From Nocardioides sp. PD653-B2 (lineage in GTDB: Bacteria > Actinomycetota > Actinomycetes > Propionibacteriales > Nocardioidaceae), in NCBI RefSeq assembly GCF_002117935.1, contig NZ_BDJE01000041.1:1-64000 (forward strand): a DNA stretch of 64,000 nucleotides, in the 5' to 3' direction. Positions 15,904 through 24,276 of the stretch are shown here, piece after piece; positions within the stretch are counted from its first letter, which is position 1; every line of letters starts with the position of its first letter. A model generated the notes under the pieces. The model saw nothing but the letters and a program-made list of their open reading frames with translations, was not told where the DNA came from and made no database searches. Made by a program: the position numbers and the translations under genes.

Positions 15904-15951
15904 GGTGATAGAACGTGCTTCCTCTAGGAGTTCAGTGGCTGAAGGCGGAGG

Positions 15952-16761
15952 TCACTTCACGCTGCCGGCGGTCATGCCGGCAATGACGCGGTTGCTCAAG
16001 AAGACGTAGACCAGCACCGGCGGCACGATCGCCATGACCGTGGCGGCAAAGGCCTGGGGGTACTGCGCGGCGTAGGTCGTCAGGAAGTAGCGGACTCCGA
16101 CCTGGACCGTCTGTGAGCTCTCGTCCTGGGTGAGGATGCTGGCGAACAGCAGCTCGTTCCAGGCCAGCATCATCAAGAAGATGCCGGCGGTGACGACGCC
16201 CGGGACGCTCAGCGGCACCACGATGCGCCGGAAGATGGCGTGGTAGGACGCGCCGTCGATGCGCGCCGCCTCGAGCAGCTCGTGCGGGATGGTGTCGACG
16301 TACACCTTGATGATCAGGAAGCCGGTGGGGAAGAAGATCCCGGCGTAGACCAGACCCACGCCCCACACCGAGTTGTAGAGCCCGGACCAGCGCACCAGGA
16401 AGAAGATCGGCGTGATGAAGGCGTTGACCGGAAGCAGGATGCCGAACATCAGGTAGAGGTACGCCAACCTGCTGAGCACGAACTTGTGGAGCAGGGCGTA
16501 CGACGCGAGGAGCGACGCCGCGATGGTGACCAGGGCGGAGAAGGCCGCGATCACGAAGCTGTTCCGGAGGAACACCAAGATGGGGTGCGCGTCGAGCGCG
16601 CTCGTGTAGTTGTCGAGCGACCACTTGGACGGCAGCTCGAAGGGGCCGGCGAAGATCTCGGCGTTCGTCTTGAACGACGACATCACCAGCCAGAGGAACG
16701 GGACGATCGTGACAACAGTGAAGCCGATGAGCACGACCCATCGGAACAGCCGGCCAATCAT
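15952..16761 (-). CDS. Carbohydrate ABC transporter permease (MalG-type)
   Basis: A 269-residue inner-membrane permease with six helices. The family signature EAARIDGASYHAIFRRIVVPLSVPGV (the EAA loop that contacts the ATPase) lies near residue 175-200, and the N-terminal FLWLVMSSFKTNAEIF segment and WSLDNYTSAL are typical of MalG-like permeases. It overlaps the first permease by four bases (ATGA) and so is translationally coupled. No ATPase gene is present in the locus, as is common in actinobacteria where an MsiK-type ATPase serves many sugar transporters. Confidence 0.93.
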   Translation of the reverse strand: MIGRLFRWVVLIGFTVVTIVPFLWLVMSSFKTNAEIFAGPFELPSKWSLDNYTSALDAHPILVFLRNSFVIAAFSALVTIAASLLASYALLHKFVLSRLAYLYLMFGILLPVNAFITPIFFLVRWSGLYNSVWGVGLVYAGIFFPTGFLIIKVYVDTIPHELLEAARIDGASYHAIFRRIVVPLSVPGVVTAGIFLMMLAWNELLFASILTQDESSQTVQVGVRYFLTTYAAQYPQAFAATVMAIVPPVLVYVFLSNRVIAGMTAGSVK

Positions 16762-17621
16762 GCCCGCTCCGCTCTGTTGAGGAATACGAAGACCGCCGCG
16801 ACCATCGCGGCGCCGAGGACGAGAGTCACCACGCCGGCAGCAGCTGCCAGCCCGTACTGGTTGGCGGTCATCATCTGGCGGTAGATGTAGAACGAGAGGT
16901 TGGTCGTGCGATCACCCGGACCACCGCTGGTCATGATGAACGGGTACTCGAACGCGCGCAGCGCGTAGGCGATCACGAACAGACACTGCAAGGCGATGCC
17001 TCTCCTGATCAGCGGGATGGTGATGGAGAGCTCCTGGCGCAGGGTGGAGGCGCCGTCCAGGACGGCCGCCTCGTACACCTCCGCGGGGATGGTGGAGATC
17101 TGCGTCATCAACAGCACCATCCCGAAGCCGATGTAGATGATGAACGGAAGCTGGGTCGAGATGAGAGCAGTGCTCGGGTCGAAGAGCCACGCCCGGGTGA
17201 GCGAACCGAGTCCGACCACCTCGAGGGTCTTGTTCAGCATGCCGAGATCCACGTGGAGGATGAAGTACCAGAGGAACGCGATCGCCGTGGTCGAGATGAC
17301 GCTCGGGAGGAAGAAGACCGTGCGGAAGAACTTCCAGAACCGGGGCTGACGAGCCAGGATCAACGCAACCAGCAGGCAGAGCGGGGTGTGGATGAAGACG
17401 CCCACGGCGGCCCACTTGATGGTGTTCCCCACCGCCTGACGGAACGAGGGGTCCTCCACCAGCTGCCGGTAGTTTGCGAAACCCACGAACTCCGGCGTGC
17501 CGACGCCGACCCAACGCGTCATGCCCAGGTAGATCAGCGCGACCATCGGTCCCACCAGGAACAGGGTCACCAGTGCGGCACCTGGAGCCAGGTACAAGTA
17601 GGCGTGTCTACGGTTGCTCAC
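16758..17621 (-). CDS. Carbohydrate ABC transporter permease (MalF-type)
   Basis: A 287-residue permease with six predicted helices, starting with the typical RRHAYLYLAPGAALVTLFLVGPM. The EAA loop is visible in EVYEAAVLDGASTLRQELSITIPLIR near residue 185-210. Start GTG 17621 is preferred because it gives a short cytoplasmic N-terminus; the frame upstream would run into the intergenic hairpin. Its partner permease follows with a four-base overlap, and the lipoprotein gene precedes it with a 71-base gap that holds a strong hairpin. Confidence 0.93.
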   Translation of the reverse strand: MSNRRHAYLYLAPGAALVTLFLVGPMVALIYLGMTRWVGVGTPEFVGFANYRQLVEDPSFRQAVGNTIKWAAVGVFIHTPLCLLVALILARQPRFWKFFRTVFFLPSVISTTAIAFLWYFILHVDLGMLNKTLEVVGLGSLTRAWLFDPSTALISTQLPFIIYIGFGMVLLMTQISTIPAEVYEAAVLDGASTLRQELSITIPLIRRGIALQCLFVIAYALRAFEYPFIMTSGGPGDRTTNLSFYIYRQMMTANQYGLAAAAGVVTLVLGAAMVAAVFVFLNRAERA

Positions 17622-17643
17622 GCAAGTCGTCTCCTCTGAGCAG

Positions 17644-17675
17644 CTGGTGACCCGCCCTTGCGGGCGGGTCACCAG
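17644..17675. terminator. 14-bp perfect hairpin between binding-protein and permease genes
   Basis: CTGGTGACCCGCCC (17644-17657) pairs perfectly with 17662-17675 around a TTGC loop. It begins 17 bases after the lipoprotein stop. There is no T-run, so partial termination or protection of the upstream mRNA end is likely, giving more binding protein than permease, as in other sugar ABC operons. Confidence 0.75.
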
Positions 17676-17692
17676 CCGGACTCATCGATTTC

Positions 17693-18982
17693 TCAGGGTT
17701 GGTTGGCTGCCTGGAGCTGCGAGGCGAAGTCCTCGGGCGTCATGTCCCCCAGCGCCAACTGCTCGAGCATGCCGTTCACCTTCTCCTGGGCAGGGGCGGT
17801 GATCGACCGCTGCAGCTGCACGACGGAGGCCGGCGCGTCGGCCTGGATCTCCAGGACCGACGCCATCTGGCACGACGTCTTCGCGAGGTCCTCGTCCGAG
17901 AACTCGGTGTTGAGCGCCTGCGGGTACTGGCCCTCGATCGAGAACTTCACCGCGTTGTCCTGCGACGTCATGAACTTGAGCCACTCGACGACGGCGTCCG
18001 CCTTCTCCTGGCTGTCCTGCTTCCCGACTCCCCAGGTGTTGATGGAGTCGGTGAGGTTGGTGCCCGGCTCGACGGTCCCGTCACCCATGGTCGGGGCGAC
18101 AGCGACACCGACGTCGCACGGCGAGTCGACCTGCTCCTGGATCGGACCGATGAGCCACGGTCCGTCGACGACCATCGCAGCCTTCTTCGAGAGGAAGTTC
18201 TGCACCGCCACGGAGTAGTTGGAGCCCACGGCGTCCGGCGTCGTGTAGTCCTCGAAGAGCTTCTGCGTGAAGCGGGCGCCTTCGACGACCGCGTCGGAGT
18301 CCAGGTCGGTGCCCGGCAGCCAGGCGTCGGGGCCGCCCACGCTCATCGCGTAGTAGCTGAAGGCGTTCATCGAGTACCAGGCGTCGTCACCGGTGAACAG
18401 TGCGATCGGCGCCACGCCGCTGGCCTTGAGCTTGTCGGCCGCAGCGGTGAACTCGTCCCAGGTCTGGGGGAACTCGGTGATGCCGGCCTTCTCGAACAGG
18501 TCCTTGTGGTAGTAGAACAGCACCGGGGACTGGTCGCTCGGGATACCGCCGAGGTTGCCGTCGGACTGGATCGCCTCGAGCTGCTCCGGCTTGAAACGGG
18601 CCTTCCACTCCGGGTCCGCATCCATGTACGGCGTCAGGTCCATGAGCTGGCCCGAGGACTCCCGCGACATGTCGTTCGGGTTGAAGTTGTACAGGAACAC
18701 GTCGGGCGCGTCTCCGGCAGAGATCGAGGAACGGATCTTCTGCTGGAGCGTGAGCCAATCGGGCTCGGGGTCCGAGACGACTTCGATCTCCCCCTTGTGC
18801 TCCTTGTTGAACTCGGCAATGAGCTCGTCGAGCACCTTGCCGCGCGGGATGTCGGGGACGAAGTTGGACCAGATGTGGACGCGGATGCTGCCGTCCGCCG
18901 CCTGGTCGTCGTCGGAACCCGAGCCGCAGGCCGAGAGCAACATGGCCATCGCGACGATCGGGATCCACAGCTTGCGGATCAT
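17693..18982 (-). CDS. Extracellular sugar-binding lipoprotein of an ABC transporter
   Basis: A 429-residue family 1 solute-binding protein. The lipobox LLSAC gives lipidated Cys19, followed by GSGSDDDQ. The mature part shows the usual pattern: IRVHIWSNFVPDIPRGKVLDE, KIRSSISAGDAPDVFLYN, GIPSDQSPVLFYYHKDLFEKAG, the conserved FPQTWDEFTAAADKLKASG, then KKAAMVVDGPWLIG and NTWGVGKQDSQEKADAVVEWLKFM. It is complete, with start ATG 18982 and an A/G-rich ribosome-binding region just upstream. With the two permeases and GH127 it should import a furanoside-containing oligosaccharide or glycoside; the ligand is inferred only from neighbours. Confidence 0.93.
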   Translation of the reverse strand: MIRKLWIPIVAMAMLLSACGSGSDDDQAADGSIRVHIWSNFVPDIPRGKVLDELIAEFNKEHKGEIEVVSDPEPDWLTLQQKIRSSISAGDAPDVFLYNFNPNDMSRESSGQLMDLTPYMDADPEWKARFKPEQLEAIQSDGNLGGIPSDQSPVLFYYHKDLFEKAGITEFPQTWDEFTAAADKLKASGVAPIALFTGDDAWYSMNAFSYYAMSVGGPDAWLPGTDLDSDAVVEGARFTQKLFEDYTTPDAVGSNYSVAVQNFLSKKAAMVVDGPWLIGPIQEQVDSPCDVGVAVAPTMGDGTVEPGTNLTDSINTWGVGKQDSQEKADAVVEWLKFMTSQDNAVKFSIEGQYPQALNTEFSDEDLAKTSCQMASVLEIQADAPASVVQLQRSITAPAQEKVNGMLEQLALGDMTPEDFASQLQAANQP

Positions 18983-19045
18983 TGGAATCTCCCTTTTCTC
19001 ACCTCTACGAAGGCGACCCACTGGACGTGGACCGTGGTGCTGGTG

Positions 19046-19894
19046 CTACTGGCGCACATTCCCGAGCTGTCCAACCGCCCCTGCGTCGACCTGGAGGGTC
19101 GTGCCGGTGACGAACCGCGACTCGTCGGACGCCAGCCAGAGCACTGCGCTGCTGATGTCCTCGGGCTCCACCCACGGAACGGGGAGCAGGTGCCCTGCTG
19201 AGAGTGCGTCCACCACGTCGGCCGGCTTCGGGTCGTCGAGGTCGGGCCGGAAGATCTTCAAAAGGGTGGGGTTCATGATCATGTCGGTCGGGACGTTGGT
19301 CGGGTTCACGGTGTTGACCCGGATCCGGTACCGACCGAGATCGTTCGCGAGCGCGCGCATCAGACCGACGACTCCGTGCTTCGAGGAGACGTACGAGCTG
19401 GAGTTCAGCGCTCCCACGAGGCCCAGGTTCGAGCTGGTCAAGATGATCGAGCCCCCGCGACCGGCGTCGATCATCGACGGGATCGCGGCCTTCGCGGTCC
19501 TCCACACACCGTTGAGGTTGATGTCCACCATCTCGGTCCACTGCTGCTCCGTCTGCTCCCAGGCGGGGGCGGCCGAGTAGATGCCCGCGTTGGCGACGAC
19601 CACGTCGATGTGCCCGAAGGCAGCGAGGCCCGCCGTCACTGCGGCGTCCAGGTCCTCCTGCGACCGGACGTCGGCCTGCTGCGCCACGATGCGCGCTCCG
19701 CACTCCTCCACGAGGCGGACCGTCTCCTGGAGGTCCTCCTCGGAGGCCATGGCGTACGGCGACGTGGCGACCTCTGCAGGCACGTCCACGGCGATGATGT
19801 CTGCGCCCTCGCGTGCGAATGCAAGCGCGTGCGAGCGACCCTGACCGCGCGCGGCCCCGGTGATGAACACTTTCTTGCCCTCGAACCTGGCCAA
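19046..19894 (-). CDS. SDR oxidoreductase, mycofactocin-coupled type
   Basis: A 282-residue short-chain dehydrogenase. The nucleotide motif is FITGAARGQGRSHALAFAREG, then DIIAVDV, VVANAGIY, the catalytic Ser in LTSSNLGLVG, and Tyr-x-x-x-Lys in SYVSSK. The segment between strands 2 and 3 is long (YAMASEEDLQETVRLVEECG), the hallmark of the actinobacterial subgroup whose NAD is tightly held and recycled by mycofactocin. The start is uncertain: TTG 19894 gives the standard N-terminus, and a longer frame reaches ATG 19990. It is the first gene of the leftward sugar operon, 63 bases before the lipoprotein. It probably oxidises a sugar or alcohol product of this pathway. Confidence 0.85.
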   Translation of the reverse strand: MARFEGKKVFITGAARGQGRSHALAFAREGADIIAVDVPAEVATSPYAMASEEDLQETVRLVEECGARIVAQQADVRSQEDLDAAVTAGLAAFGHIDVVVANAGIYSAAPAWEQTEQQWTEMVDINLNGVWRTAKAAIPSMIDAGRGGSIILTSSNLGLVGALNSSSYVSSKHGVVGLMRALANDLGRYRIRVNTVNPTNVPTDMIMNPTLLKIFRPDLDDPKPADVVDALSAGHLLPVPWVEPEDISSAVLWLASDESRFVTGTTLQVDAGAVGQLGNVRQ

Positions 19895-19988
19895 CTCGGA
19901 CCCCGCCCTTTCCTGACGCTCTCCGGGACTCGGACCAGCAGGTAGCTCGTCCGCGCATCCCGGCCCGCACCCTGCGGCCACGTGTTTC

Positions 19989-20008
19989 ACCGATCGGTAT
20001 AAATCGGT
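19989..20008. promoter_or_regulatory. Inverted repeat upstream of the SDR-transport operon
   Basis: ACCGAT-N8-ATCGGT, with the left arm also part of a perfect 10-bp palindrome ACCGATCGGT (19989-19998). It lies about 95 bases before the proposed SDR start. It does not match the LacI-type site, so a second regulator may act here. Confidence 0.45.
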
Positions 20009-20203
20009 TCACACGCAATCTGCCTGTCCAGCGGAGTGTTCGTCAAGCACTTCGCAACAACTTTTCAACCTGGCCGTCATCTTCCGGAAACCGCTACTCA
20101 CCCTGGACTCAGCGCCTCAGAGGCGGTTGAGGTCGGGGTGCGCGGACGGAAATCGGGGCCGTCTTCTGTGTTGACGTGAGGGCCCGGATAGGCCACGGTT
20201 TAT

Positions 20204-20217
20204 TGAAACGGTTTGCA
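20204..20217. promoter_or_regulatory. LacI-family operator
   Basis: TGAAACGGTTTGCA fits the LacI/GalR-type palindrome TGNAANCGNTTNCA at all but one defined position. It lies 22 bases before the GTG start of the LacI-type regulator gene, suiting autoregulation and control of the divergent operon. Confidence 0.7.
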
Positions 20218-20239
20218 CGTCGAGTGAACGAGGCGGGGA

Positions 20240-21268
20240 GTGACAGAGTCCGAAGACCGAGGAAGCCCTCCTCGGCTCGCGACCATCGGAGCCGTGGCGG
20301 AGCGGGCCGGCGTCAGCAAGGCGACGGTGTCCAACGTCCTGACCGGCAAGCGGCCGGTCTCGACGGCCACGCGTCGCCGGGTCAACCGCGCCATCTCGGA
20401 GCTCGACTACCAGCCCAACGGGGCGGCGCAGGCGCTGCGCTCGAAGCGCTCCCACACCGTCGCGCTCATCGTGTCCGACCTGACCAACCCGTTCTTCACC
20501 GGCGTGGCGGCCGGGCTGCAGGAGACCGTGATGACCGACGGCTACCTGACGTTCGTCGCGGGTTCGGACTCGGAGCGCGGGCGTGAGCTGGCGCTCCTCA
20601 CCGAGTTCACCCGTCGCGGCGTCGACGCCGTCGTCATCTCCGCCTTCGCGCTGCGCAGCGAGGAGTTCGAGCGGCTGCACGTCGCCAACATCCCGGTGAT
20701 CGGGATCGGTCACCAGCTGTCCGGCGCCGGCATCGACATCGTCTCGGGCGACGACCACCGCATGGCCGTCGACGCCGTCCAGTACCTCTTCGAGCGAGGT
20801 CACCGACACATCGCGACCATCGCGGGCCCGGCCGCATCCGATGTCGCCCAGCAGCGGCTGGCCGGGTTCCACGCCGCGTGCCGCCGCCTGGGCCTCCCCA
20901 CGTCGGACGAGGTGGTCGTCGAGGGCGACTGGACGCGCGACAGCGGGCGCGCCGCGACCAGCCGGCTACTCGCACTCCCGGAGCGGCCGAGCGCCGTCTA
21001 CGTGGCCAACGACCTCATGGCCATCGGCGCCATCGACGCCACCCGGGCCGCCGGGCTGCGCATCCCCGACGACTTCGCCATCATCGGCAACGACGACATC
21101 GAGGTCGCGTCCCTGGTGTCCCCGCAGCTGACGACGATCCGCATCCCCTACCGGGAGCTGGGCCGCGTGGCGGGCCGACTGCTGCTCAACCGCCTGGGAG
21201 CCGGGCGCCTGGGGGCCCGACAGACCGTGCTGATCGAGCACAGTCTCGTGGTCCGCGACACCGCATGA
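20240..21268 (+). CDS. LacI family transcriptional regulator
   Basis: A 342-residue repressor. The helix-turn-helix and hinge are standard (ATIGAVAERAGVSKATVSNVLTG, RVNRAISELDYQPNGAAQAL, LRSKRS), followed by a periplasmic-binding-like sensor domain: HTVALIVSDLTNPFFTGVAAGLQ, RGVDAVVISAF, SGDDHRMAVDAVQYLFERGHRHI, VYVANDLMAIGAIDATRAAGLRIPDDFAIIGNDD in order. GTG 20240 is the start, 22 bases after its probable operator. It heads the rightward operon and lies opposite the transport operon, so it most likely senses the imported sugar or a product and controls both. Confidence 0.93.
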   Translation: MTESEDRGSPPRLATIGAVAERAGVSKATVSNVLTGKRPVSTATRRRVNRAISELDYQPNGAAQALRSKRSHTVALIVSDLTNPFFTGVAAGLQETVMTDGYLTFVAGSDSERGRELALLTEFTRRGVDAVVISAFALRSEEFERLHVANIPVIGIGHQLSGAGIDIVSGDDHRMAVDAVQYLFERGHRHIATIAGPAASDVAQQRLAGFHAACRRLGLPTSDEVVVEGDWTRDSGRAATSRLLALPERPSAVYVANDLMAIGAIDATRAAGLRIPDDFAIIGNDDIEVASLVSPQLTTIRIPYRELGRVAGRLLLNRLGAGRLGARQTVLIEHSLVVRDTA

Positions 21269-21347
21269 CCCGCACCGTTGCTCTCTCTGGACCCGAACTG
21301 GCACCACCGACCTGACGTCATACGCGAACGAGGAGAACAGACCCACC

Positions 21348-22385
21348 ATGGAAGAACGTGCAGGGCAGGATGCTGAGCGCCCCGAGGGCCCTTTCCGCAT
21401 CATCATCGACACCGACCCGGCTCTCGGCGTTCCGAACGCCGACATCGATGACGGTCTGGCCATCGCCCTGGCCCTGACCTCTCCGGAGATCTCCGTCGAG
21501 GGCATCACCATCGTCAACGGCAACTCGAAGCTGGAGACGGGCGTGCAGTGCGCGCTGTACCTCCTGGAGCGCCTCGGGCGAGAGGACGTCGGCGTCTACG
21601 CCGGGGCCGACCGGCCCCTGGTCAAGAACGTCGACGACGTCCACGAGCTCTACGCTCCGCACCTGGCGTCCGCCCGGGTCGAGCTCCCCCACACGACTCG
21701 TACTCCGGAGCGGCTCCACGCGGCGAACTACATCGTCGAGACCGTGATGGCGAACCCGGGTGAGATCACCGTGGTGGCGATCGGGCCGATGACCAACGTC
21801 GCCCTGGCCCTGGCGCTCGAGCCTCGCATCGCCCAGGCGGCGCGCGAGTTCGTCCTGATGGTCGGCTCAGCGACCAACTACGCCCACAACGTGACGACGG
21901 TGGGTGACTTCAACGCCTTCGTCGACCCCGAGGCACTGCAGCGGGTCCTCGACAGTGGCGCGAAGATCCGCACCGTCGGGATCGACCAGACCTCTCGGGT
22001 GCGCATGACCCGCGACCACGTCCGTACGCTGCGCGCCCACGGGTCCGCCTTCGCCACGTGGGTCGCCGACTGCGCGGAGCAGTGGATCGACTTCCTCCAC
22101 CAGGCGTGGCCGAACCGGCCCGAGCACGCTGACGGCTGCTTCCTGCACGACCCGCTGACGGTCGCCGCCCTCCTCGGCCGCGAGATCCTGACGTGGGAGC
22201 CCGCGCGAGTCGACGTCGAATGCGCCGACGGCCTGGCGCGGGGCCTCGTCGTCGTGGACCGTTCCCTGGCCCTCGCCCCGGCGCCGCCCGCGAACGCCGA
22301 GGTGGCCGTGGACACCGACGTCGACGCCTTCACCACCCTCTTCATGCAGCGTCTGCTTGCCGCCGAGCAGCCGTCCGTCCCGTGA
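21348..22385 (+). CDS. Nucleoside hydrolase (inosine/uridine-preferring family)
   Basis: A 345-residue enzyme of the Ca2+-dependent IUNH family, which cleaves N-ribosidic bonds. The metal motif is expanded: DTDPALGVPNADIDDGLA instead of the short DTDPGxDDA form. EGITIVNGNSKLETG, TVVAIGPMTNVALALALEP, EFVLMVGSA, DFNAFVDPEALQRVL and the C-terminal HDPLTVAALL are all as expected. It is followed directly by a ribokinase-like gene with a GTGA overlap, which makes release and phosphorylation of a pentose a coherent pair of steps. ATG 21348 is preceded by a GAGGAG-type ribosome-binding site (around 21332). Confidence 0.92.
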   Translation: MEERAGQDAERPEGPFRIIIDTDPALGVPNADIDDGLAIALALTSPEISVEGITIVNGNSKLETGVQCALYLLERLGREDVGVYAGADRPLVKNVDDVHELYAPHLASARVELPHTTRTPERLHAANYIVETVMANPGEITVVAIGPMTNVALALALEPRIAQAAREFVLMVGSATNYAHNVTTVGDFNAFVDPEALQRVLDSGAKIRTVGIDQTSRVRMTRDHVRTLRAHGSAFATWVADCAEQWIDFLHQAWPNRPEHADGCFLHDPLTVAALLGREILTWEPARVDVECADGLARGLVVVDRSLALAPAPPANAEVAVDTDVDAFTTLFMQRLLAAEQPSVP

Positions 22386-23272
22386 CCGGTCCCCAGCCCC
22401 GGGTCGTGGTCCTCGGCTCGCTCAACATGGACACCGTGGTGGGACTCGAGCGCCGGCCGGAGCCCGGAGAGACGGTGCTCAGCGCGTCCGTGAGACGTTC
22501 CGCCGGAGGCAAGGGACTCAACCAGGCGGTGGCGGCCTCCCGAGCAGGTGCGCCGACCACGATGATCGGTGGGGTCGGGGACGACCGGGACGGCGCGGAG
22601 CTACGCGAGGCGCTGACGCGGTACGGCGTGGACGCGACGCACGTGCGGACGCTGCCGGAGCAGTCCACCGGTAGCGCCTTCATCACCGTGACCGAGGACG
22701 GCGAGAACGCCATCGTGGTGCTGCCGGGCAGCAATGGAGCACTGGACTCGGACTGCCTCGCACCACTGCGGGCGCTCCCCCCGGGCAGCGTCCTCCTCTG
22801 CCAGCTCGAGGTGCCGTTGGCGACGGTTCTCGCGGCGGCGACCATCGCCGCGGATCAGGGAGTCCGGGTGATCCTCAACGCCAGCCCCGTCACCGAGCTC
22901 CCCCAGGACCTCCTCCGGCTCTGTGACCCCCTCGTGGTGAACGCACGAGAGGCGCTCCGCCTGCTCGGGGACGACGAGCGCGACGTGGCCGGGTCGGACG
23001 ACCTGCGACAGCTCAGCTCCGACCTGCTGGGCCTGGGAGCCCAGTCGGTGGTGGTGACCTGGGGTGCTGGGGGCGCGGTGTGGCGCGACCACCAGCGCTA
23101 CCTGACGGCGCCCGCCCCGCGGGTCGCGGTCGCCGACACCACGGGCGCCGGTGACGCCTTCGCCGGCACGCTCGCCGCCGACCTCCTCGCCGGCCGGAGC
23201 GCGGACCAGGCTCTGGCCTCGGCGACCGCAGCCGGCTCCGAGGCGACGACCTGGCACGGGGCACATCCGTGA
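22382..23272 (+). CDS. Ribokinase-like PfkB sugar kinase
   Basis: A 296-residue PfkB-family kinase. The N-terminal GSLNMDTVVGLERRPEPGET and the sugar-binding SAGGKGLNQAVAASRAGA match ribokinase. The C-terminal DTTGAGDAFAGTLAADLLAG holds the catalytic Asp and anion hole. VVNAREALRLLGDD and VVVTWGAGGAVW complete the fold. It starts at GTG 22382 inside the stop of the nucleoside hydrolase gene, so translation is coupled. Ribose is the likely substrate given the hydrolase, but arabinofuranose-derived pentoses are possible because GH127 is in the same locus. Confidence 0.9.
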   Translation: MTGPQPRVVVLGSLNMDTVVGLERRPEPGETVLSASVRRSAGGKGLNQAVAASRAGAPTTMIGGVGDDRDGAELREALTRYGVDATHVRTLPEQSTGSAFITVTEDGENAIVVLPGSNGALDSDCLAPLRALPPGSVLLCQLEVPLATVLAAATIAADQGVRVILNASPVTELPQDLLRLCDPLVVNAREALRLLGDDERDVAGSDDLRQLSSDLLGLGAQSVVVTWGAGGAVWRDHQRYLTAPAPRVAVADTTGAGDAFAGTLAADLLAGRSADQALASATAAGSEATTWHGAHP

Positions 23273-24276
23273 GCGCGCGCCCGCTGCGGTGGGGGGTCCT
23301 GGGCACGGGCACGATCGCCTCACTGTTCGTGGAGGACCTGCGCCACGAACCGGGCTCCGTGGTCACCGCGGTCGCGTCCCGCTCCCAGGAGAGCGCTCGC
23401 GCCTTCGGCGATCGCCTGGGCGTCCCGCGCTGCCACGGCTCGCACGACGACCTGTTCGCCGACGATCAGGTCGACATCGTGTACGTCGCCACCCCGCCCG
23501 CCACGCACGCCGCGCTCGGGCACGGTGCCATCGCGGCCGGCAAGCACGTGCTCATCGAGAAGCCCTTCACGCTCGACGCGGCCCAGGCCGTCGGCCTGGT
23601 CGACGCCGCCCGGGCGGCAGGGGTGTTCCTGATGGAGGCCATGTGGTCCTGGCACCTGCCCCACATCGGGCGACTGCGCGAGCTGCTCGGCACCGGAGCC
23701 CTCGGCGACGTGCGGCTCGTGACCGCGGACCACGGGCTGAACCTGCCGTCGGCGCTGGCGGCCCGTCTCTATGAGCCGTCGCTGGGCGGCGGCGCCCTCC
23801 TCGACTTCGGCGTGTACCCCGTCTCGCTTGCTGTGCTCGCCTTCGGCGGGAAGCCGACGCGGATCACCGCGCAAGCCGTGATGACGTCCACGGGCGTCGA
23901 CCGTCAGACCTCGGTCGTGCTCGAGTACGGCGATGCCCAGGCGGTGCTCACTGCCACCATCGGCGCGGACACCTCCAACCGGGCGGCGGTGTCCGGCACT
24001 CGCGGCCGGGTGGAGATCCCGGCCGTCTGGTACCGGCCGAACCGGCTCGAGCTGACGGGCGAGACCGGTGAGACCGAGCTCTTCGAACGACCGGTGCCCG
24101 GCGTGGGGCTCCACGTCGAGGCGGCCGAGGCACGCCGATGCATCGAGGAGGGCCTGCTCGAGAGCACCCAACGCCCGACAGCAGAGACAGTGGCGGTGAT
24201 GGAGACGCTGGACGGCATCCGCACCGCCATCGGATTGAGGTTCCCGAGTGAGAACCCGGACAGAGGAGTGAGCTGA
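23269..24276 (+). CDS. Gfo/Idh/MocA family oxidoreductase (first of two)
   Basis: A 335-residue NAD(P)-dependent dehydrogenase. The Rossmann start is LRWGVLGTGTIASLFVEDL, followed by VYVATPPATHAALGHGAIAAGKHVLIEKPFTLDAA containing the catalytic EKP motif. The C-terminal half has the GGGALLDFGVYPVSLAVLAFG segment of the dehydrogenase domain. It starts at GTG within the stop of the kinase gene. Its EKP lysine is intact, unlike its neighbour. The family oxidises or epimerises sugars and cyclitols; the substrate here is unknown. Confidence 0.9.
   Translation: MSARPLRWGVLGTGTIASLFVEDLRHEPGSVVTAVASRSQESARAFGDRLGVPRCHGSHDDLFADDQVDIVYVATPPATHAALGHGAIAAGKHVLIEKPFTLDAAQAVGLVDAARAAGVFLMEAMWSWHLPHIGRLRELLGTGALGDVRLVTADHGLNLPSALAARLYEPSLGGGALLDFGVYPVSLAVLAFGGKPTRITAQAVMTSTGVDRQTSVVLEYGDAQAVLTATIGADTSNRAAVSGTRGRVEIPAVWYRPNRLELTGETGETELFERPVPGVGLHVEAAEARRCIEEGLLESTQRPTAETVAVMETLDGIRTAIGLRFPSENPDRGVS

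Larger units (their letters stand above)
19895..20239. other. 345-base divergent control region, no gene
   Basis: This is the space between the leftward SDR-transport operon and the rightward regulator operon. It holds an inverted repeat near 19989-20008, a relatively AT-rich stretch around 20015-20100, a TTGACG that could be a -35 element at 20171, and a LacI-type operator at 20204-20217. I see no convincing open frame in it. Confidence 0.6.
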
